64,000 bases of DNA from Verrucomicrobiia bacterium (GTDB lineage Bacteria > Verrucomicrobiota > Verrucomicrobiia > Limisphaerales > JAEYXS01), in assembly GCA_036405135.1 (NCBI GenBank), contig DASWYF010000034.1:1-64000 (forward strand), written 5' to 3'. Numbering within the stretch: position 1 is the stretch's first letter; the number at the start of each line of letters is the position of its first letter. This document shows, piece by piece, positions 59,528-64,000 of this stretch. A program made the position numbers and the translations under genes. A model generated the notes under the pieces. The model was not told the origin of the DNA, did no database searches, and was given only the letters and a program-made list of their open reading frames with translations.

Positions 59528-61474
59528 TTAACCACCAACGTGGGCGAGTTCCTCGTTATTGATGCCGTTGAGGATCTTGAACTCCTCGGCGTGGAAGGCT
59601 GGTTCCGCACGGAACGCCAGCTTGCCGAAGTAGCGCTTCTCCATCTCGATGAGGAGCTTCTCATCTTCCGTGCGCAGACGTTGCAGCACGGACGGATGCA
59701 CCACGATCTTGAGCTGGAAGTCCGATTCATCGCGACCGCGCTTCTTCAGGATTTCGCCCAGCTTGCGCTGGATCTCGACGCTCATCGTCTCAGAGCTCTT
59801 CACCTTGCCCTTGCCCTTGCAGTACGGGCAATCGTCGTACACGGCAGAGCGCACGCTCTCGCTGTGGCGTTGGCGCGTCATCTCCATCAGACCGAGCTGG
59901 GAGATGGGCAGGATGTGCGTCTTGGCCTTGTCGCGGCGCAAACCATCGCGCATGCGGTTGTAAACCATCTGCTGATCACGGCGGCCCTTCATATCGATGA
60001 AGTCCAGCACGATCAAACCGCCCATATTGCGCAGACGCAACTGGCGGCAGATCTCTTCCGCCGCTTCCAGGTTCACTTTGAGGATGGTCGTCTCCTGGTC
60101 CTTGCTGCCCTTATGGCTGCCGGTGTTCACGTCGATAGCTACCAAGGCCTCAGTTTCATCGATCACGATGTAACCGCCGCTCTTCAAATGGACCTGACGT
60201 GAGAACGCGTTCTCCAACTGGCGGGCGATGCCGAACCGGTCGAAGATGGATTGCGATTCGCTGTAGAGCTTCACCTTGCCCATCGAGCGCTTGGAGATAC
60301 GGCCGATCAGCTCGCGCATGCGGTCGTATTCCTTAGGGCTATCGATGACGATGCGCTCCACATCTTCCGTGAGGAAGTCGCGGACGGTGCGTTCGACGAG
60401 GTCGGGTTCTTGGAATACACAAGTGGCCATGGGCTGCTTGTTGATGCGTTCCTGTATCTCTTTCCATTCGTCCAGTAACATGGCGAGATCGCGCACGAAG
60501 TAACGCTTCTGCTGGCCTTCACCCACCGTACGGATGATCACACCCATGCCCTCCGGGATGGAAAGCTCGCGCAGAATCTTTTTCAAACGCTGGCGCTCTT
60601 CCGGGTCTTCAATCTTGCGGGAGATACCGCTCTGATCGGAGTTCGGCAACAGCACGAGGTAACGTCCCGGCAAAGCCAAGTGCGTGGTCACACGCGGGCC
60701 CTTGGTGCCGATCGGCCCCTTGGTCACTTGGATGATGATCTCGCTGCCCACAGGATAGAGGCGCGGGATGTCCTTCTGCGTGATACGCGGCTTCTCGCGG
60801 CGTTTGTTACCGCGATCCACCAGCTCTACGCCGGAGTCGAGGTTGCTCGGGACGATGTCCCAGTAATGCAAGAAGGCATTCTTCTCGAAACCGATGTCCA
60901 CGAACGCGGCTTTCAGGCCGTCTTCGAGGTTCTTGATCTTGCCCTTGAAGATACTGCCCACGAGGCGCTCTTCCGAGGTACGCTCAATGGTGAACTCTTC
61001 CAGCTTGCCCTCTTCGAGCACGGCCACGCGAGTCTCGAGAGACTCGGCGTTGATCACCACTTCCTTGTGGATGCGTTTCTCTGGCGGCTTGATGAGGCGC
61101 TGCACCTTGCGGATGACCTTCTCGGCCGTCTGCTTGATGGACTCGAGCAAGTTACGCGGTTTCGCGTCCGGCACAGGCACGGGCACGAAGGATTTTTCCT
61201 CTTCAGGAGGCAGGACGGTGGCTGGCGCGTCAGCATCGGAGACTTCGCCTTCGACCGGTCCCCCGGGAGGCAGTCCAGCTGCGATGTTCTCTGAGCGTTC
61301 GATCTCACCTTCACTGCGATGCCGTTGGAATACCGGCTCATCTGAGATGGTTTCCCCCACGACCGCGGCACGGGCGTCCTGAGCCTGTTTGTCAGGCTTG
61401 GGCGCCTGTGGACCACCCGGTGGGCGGAAGCGCATGCCGGGCCGGCGGCGTCGTGAAAAATTACGGTCACTCAT
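59528..61474 (-). CDS. rng: ribonuclease G/E family
   Basis: 648 residues. A disordered Arg/Pro/Glu-rich N-terminal extension of about 150 residues precedes the S1 domain (VGSIFKGKIKNLEDGLKAAF), the RNase H-like and DNase I-like core (DVNTGSHKGSKDQETTILKVN, IVLDFIDMKGRRDQQ) and the zinc-link Cys pair CPYCKGKGKV. No RNase E-type C-terminal scaffold is present, so RNase G is the better name. Known role: 5'-end-dependent endonuclease. Next to rodA and mrdA. Confidence 0.92.
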   Translation of the reverse strand: MSDRNFSRRRRPGMRFRPPGGPQAPKPDKQAQDARAAVVGETISDEPVFQRHRSEGEIERSENIAAGLPPGGPVEGEVSDADAPATVLPPEEEKSFVPVPVPDAKPRNLLESIKQTAEKVIRKVQRLIKPPEKRIHKEVVINAESLETRVAVLEEGKLEEFTIERTSEERLVGSIFKGKIKNLEDGLKAAFVDIGFEKNAFLHYWDIVPSNLDSGVELVDRGNKRREKPRITQKDIPRLYPVGSEIIIQVTKGPIGTKGPRVTTHLALPGRYLVLLPNSDQSGISRKIEDPEERQRLKKILRELSIPEGMGVIIRTVGEGQQKRYFVRDLAMLLDEWKEIQERINKQPMATCVFQEPDLVERTVRDFLTEDVERIVIDSPKEYDRMRELIGRISKRSMGKVKLYSESQSIFDRFGIARQLENAFSRQVHLKSGGYIVIDETEALVAIDVNTGSHKGSKDQETTILKVNLEAAEEICRQLRLRNMGGLIVLDFIDMKGRRDQQMVYNRMRDGLRRDKAKTHILPISQLGLMEMTRQRHSESVRSAVYDDCPYCKGKGKVKSSETMSVEIQRKLGEILKKRGRDESDFQLKIVVHPSVLQRLRTEDEKLLIEMEKRYFGKLAFRAEPAFHAEEFKILNGINNEELAHVGG

Positions 61475-61475
61475 A

Positions 61476-62693
61476 TCAATACGATTTGCGGTGTATATAG
61501 ATGTTCTGCAACAGGCCTGCTGCGATCAGCGAACATAACACTGAAGACCCGCCGTAACTTAACAGCGGCAGTGGTATGCCCGTGACAGGCATGATGCGGA
61601 TGTTCATGCCGATATTGATGAACACATGGCTGAACAGCAGGGCTACCACCCCGCTGGCCATGATTTTACCCAGGCGATCGCGTGCCTGGCTGGCAATCCT
61701 TATGCCAGTAAACAACATCACAGTGTACAGGGCCAGGACCGTCGCGCTGCCCACGAATCCGCTCTCCTCGGCAATGACAGAGAATATGAAGTCGTTATGG
61801 GCGACGGCGCGCGGCAGGTAACCCAGGGCATTCTGCGTGCCTTCACGCCAGCCCTTGCCAGTCAACCCGCCTGATCCGACCGAGATCAGTGCCTGTCTGA
61901 TGTTGTACGATTTTGTATCCTGGACAGCCTTGGCCGCCGCACGTTCCCTTTCGGTCGCACCGGGCGGGGCAAAATCCAGGCCAAAGTAAACGAGGAGCCT
62001 TTGTTTCTGGTAATCCTCGAGCTTGATGAACTGCAAATTCTTGGGGGCGAAAAGCACATCAACCATCACCAACGCTACGACGATCGTCACCCCGCCTATC
62101 AACCGTCGCAGAAACTGCACCGGAACGCCCGCCACAAACATCATGACGAAGCCCACCGGAATGAATACGAGCGCCGATCCCAGGTCTGGCTCCTTCAAAA
62201 TCAACACAAACGGCAAAATCATCAATCCAAGCGATTTCAAAAATATCTTGGGCTGGCGCAATTCATCCACTGGCCGGCTGAGGAAATGCGCCATGAACAG
62301 GATGAACGCCATTTTGGCGAATTCCGATGGCTGTATCTGGAAGAATGGGAATTTGATCCATCGCTTGGCACCCCAGCCGTTGTCCACTCCCACGCCCGGG
62401 ATATAAAGCGCCAGCAGAAACAGGATGGATGCCCAATAAGCGATCAATGACCAACGCGTGAGAATCGGATAATCCACCAGACACACCACGGTTGCACAGA
62501 ATGTGCCTGCGGCATACCAGATCATCTGCCGGAAATAGGGCTGATCCCAGAGGGCGAGCTGGGCGGCACCTTCACGATTCATCGTGGCACTGAAGATGAA
62601 CAGCACTCCGAACACCATCAGGCCAAAGAGGCTCGCCACCATCAGCCAGTCCAGCCGTGGTTCGCGCGTGTTCAATGATGCTTTTCCAATCAT
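61476..62693 (-). CDS. rodA: rod-shape peptidoglycan glycosyltransferase RodA
   Basis: 405 residues, about ten membrane spans, SEDS family. Conserved KRWIKFPFFQIQPSEFAKMA, KEPDLGSALVF (with the catalytic-type Asp), FIFSVIAEESGFVG and MPVTGIPLPLLSYGGSSVL. Known role: polymerises lipid II with PBP2 during elongation. Its start overlaps the PBP2 stop by 4 bases. Confidence 0.96.
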   Translation of the reverse strand: MIGKASLNTREPRLDWLMVASLFGLMVFGVLFIFSATMNREGAAQLALWDQPYFRQMIWYAAGTFCATVVCLVDYPILTRWSLIAYWASILFLLALYIPGVGVDNGWGAKRWIKFPFFQIQPSEFAKMAFILFMAHFLSRPVDELRQPKIFLKSLGLMILPFVLILKEPDLGSALVFIPVGFVMMFVAGVPVQFLRRLIGGVTIVVALVMVDVLFAPKNLQFIKLEDYQKQRLLVYFGLDFAPPGATERERAAAKAVQDTKSYNIRQALISVGSGGLTGKGWREGTQNALGYLPRAVAHNDFIFSVIAEESGFVGSATVLALYTVMLFTGIRIASQARDRLGKIMASGVVALLFSHVFINIGMNIRIMPVTGIPLPLLSYGGSSVLCSLIAAGLLQNIYIHRKSY

Positions 62694-64000
62694 CCGTTAT
62701 TTGGCGTCCAGTTTGCACCGGTCACCCGGTTGCTCTGTTCCAGCTTTTGCAGTGCTTCGTAAACCCATTTGGTCATCGGCGCACAGGTTCTGCCGCCAGA
62801 AGCGCCGCTTTCCACCATCGCCACAACGGCATAACGCGGGGCGTCAAAGGGGGCGTAAGAGACAAACCAAGTCGTGCGCATGGTTTTTGCATCGGCAGTG
62901 CCCGTCTTGCCGCACACTTGCCAGCCGCTGATCGCGGCACCCTTGCCCGTCCCTTCGGGATCGGCGACATCGTCGCGCATCGCTTCTTGCACCAGTTTCA
63001 GATGGGCAGGGTTGAACTTGATCTCATTGCGCACATGGCCTTTGGGAAATATTTCCGCCACTTTGCGAAACCCGTTTACCTCTGACTCCAGACGGTCGAC
63101 CAGGCGCGGCCAAAACACCTTGCCGCCATTGGCCACGGCGGCGGTCATCACGGCCATTTGCACGGGCGTCACCGCTATGTCACCCTGCCCGATGCTCAAA
63201 TTCGCCGTGTCACCGGCAGTCCACTGCCCGCCCATGTTCTTTCGGCGCGTCCCGACCTCAGGAAAATATCCGCCCACATCCTGCCGCGTGGGCAGTTCAG
63301 TCTTCTCACCCAGGCAGAATTGATGGCCCATCCGTAAAATATTATCCAGTCCCGCATCCAGTCCGTGATCAATGAAATAGCAGTTGCAAGATTTGATGAA
63401 GGCCCGGCGGAAATCGAAACTGCCTGCTCCAGCGGTGCAATTCTTCTTTTCCTTTCCAACAAAGTACAAGCCCCGGCTCTCAAACTGCGCATGGGGGTTC
63501 AATTTCCCCGCCTCCAAGGCGGCGAGCGCGACTACGATCTTGAACGCTGAACCGGGCTGGTAGATCGCAAAGGAGGCGCGATTAAGCATCGGCTTGAGCT
63601 CGGGATCATTTATTTTTGCATATTCTGCATGGGTGATGCTGGGCACGAAAGAATTTGGATCAAATGTCGGCGCCGAGGCCATCGCCAGGATATCGCCATT
63701 TCTCACATCCATGGCGACCAAGGCAGCACGGGCACCGAAACCCTGTGCTTTGAGCGCATCTTCCGCCGCCTTTTGCACCTGTGTATCAATCGTCAGAATC
63801 ACATCATCCCCTGGTATCGGCGGTTGCCACAAGTTCTCTGCCTGCCGATACTGCAGGTTGTTTACGAGCAGTGATTTCACGCCCGCCATACCGCGCAATT
63901 CCTCATCAAACGCTCCTTCGATACCTACCATCCCTTTGAAATCCGGCAGACGGTAGTCAAATTTGACATCCTCGATCTCTCCGGGCGCCTTCTCGGTTTT
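62690..64000 (-). CDS. mrdA: penicillin-binding protein 2 (5' part beyond the window)
   Basis: The open frame continues to the window edge (KTEKAPGEIEDVKFDYRLPD at the extreme right), so about 436 C-terminal residues are visible and the N-terminus is missing. The transpeptidase domain has the active serine motif QPGSAFKIVVA (SxxK), the SCN motif (KSCNCYFID) and CGKTGTAD (KTG). Known role: cross-linking partner of RodA in the elongasome. Order mrdA-rodA is usual. Confidence 0.95.
   Translation of the reverse strand, partial: KTEKAPGEIEDVKFDYRLPDFKGMVGIEGAFDEELRGMAGVKSLLVNNLQYRQAENLWQPPIPGDDVILTIDTQVQKAAEDALKAQGFGARAALVAMDVRNGDILAMASAPTFDPNSFVPSITHAEYAKINDPELKPMLNRASFAIYQPGSAFKIVVALAALEAGKLNPHAQFESRGLYFVGKEKKNCTAGAGSFDFRRAFIKSCNCYFIDHGLDAGLDNILRMGHQFCLGEKTELPTRQDVGGYFPEVGTRRKNMGGQWTAGDTANLSIGQGDIAVTPVQMAVMTAAVANGGKVFWPRLVDRLESEVNGFRKVAEIFPKGHVRNEIKFNPAHLKLVQEAMRDDVADPEGTGKGAAISGWQVCGKTGTADAKTMRTTWFVSYAPFDAPRYAVVAMVESGASGGRTCAPMTKWVYEALQKLEQSNRVTGANWTPNNG

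Overview
The window is chromosomal DNA that I infer comes from the phylum Verrucomicrobiota (Pedosphaera/Limisphaera-like); planctomycete-type relatives cannot be excluded. The reasons are the DUF1501/DUF1549 pair, a DUF1080 protein, a lipoprotein formylglycine-generating enzyme, a Tat-exported sulfite dehydrogenase-like pair, a GxxExxY nuclease gene and GC-rich bacterial housekeeping genes with weak Shine-Dalgarno signals. No 16S rRNA gene is present, so the assignment rests on gene content.

Host left arm (1-22050): the 3' end of an IS630-type transposase, a small membrane protein apparently cut by it, mfd, a formylglycine-generating enzyme, a YycJ-like metallo-hydrolase, rpoN, aspS, a divergent elongation factor G with a long structured leader, a DUF1080 protein, a DUF457 membrane protein, a topoisomerase IV A subunit, an acyltransferase, the sulfite dehydrogenase-like pair and glnS.

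Integrated element (about 22050-34510, 12.46 kb): a compact prophage-like block of about 29 small plus-strand genes, most overlapping the next by 1-4 bases, plus one minus-strand XRE-type repressor at the right end. It encodes an HUH rolling-circle replication protein, a tRNA with anticodon CAT, a small FtsK/HerA-like ATPase, a putative double jelly-roll major capsid protein followed by a strong terminator, and many single-span membrane proteins. This layout fits tailless, membrane-containing icosahedral phages (PM2/FLiP/tectivirus-like). I found no integrase. The element is bounded by two dif-like sites sharing a 17-base near-repeat, and their arms recombine on paper into one good dif site. 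Integration by host XerC/XerD is therefore likely. The first half carries 14 copies of the palindrome ATTAAT, and I saw none in the host flanks. In the circular form the repressor control region, with a 30-bp palindrome, would lie directly upstream of the first gene of the plus-strand operon.

Host right arm (34510-64000): lepA-lepB, an ankyrin protein, an FKBP isomerase, an amidase, then a thrS locus. A leader peptide with five consecutive Thr codons and an attenuator come first, followed by a GxxExxY nuclease gene framed by inverted repeats, followed by thrS, which has a 78-residue AT-richer insertion in its catalytic domain. Beyond it are an Rnk-like protein, an FAD oxidoreductase, an M48 protease, a flavin-reductase-like protein, the DUF1501/DUF1549 pair, a quinone oxidoreductase, photolyase, a Dabb protein, glutathione peroxidase, a parvulin isomerase, serA, RNase G, rodA and the 3' part of the PBP2 gene, which runs off the end.

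All calls are from reading sequence and translated frames by eye; no database search was possible.
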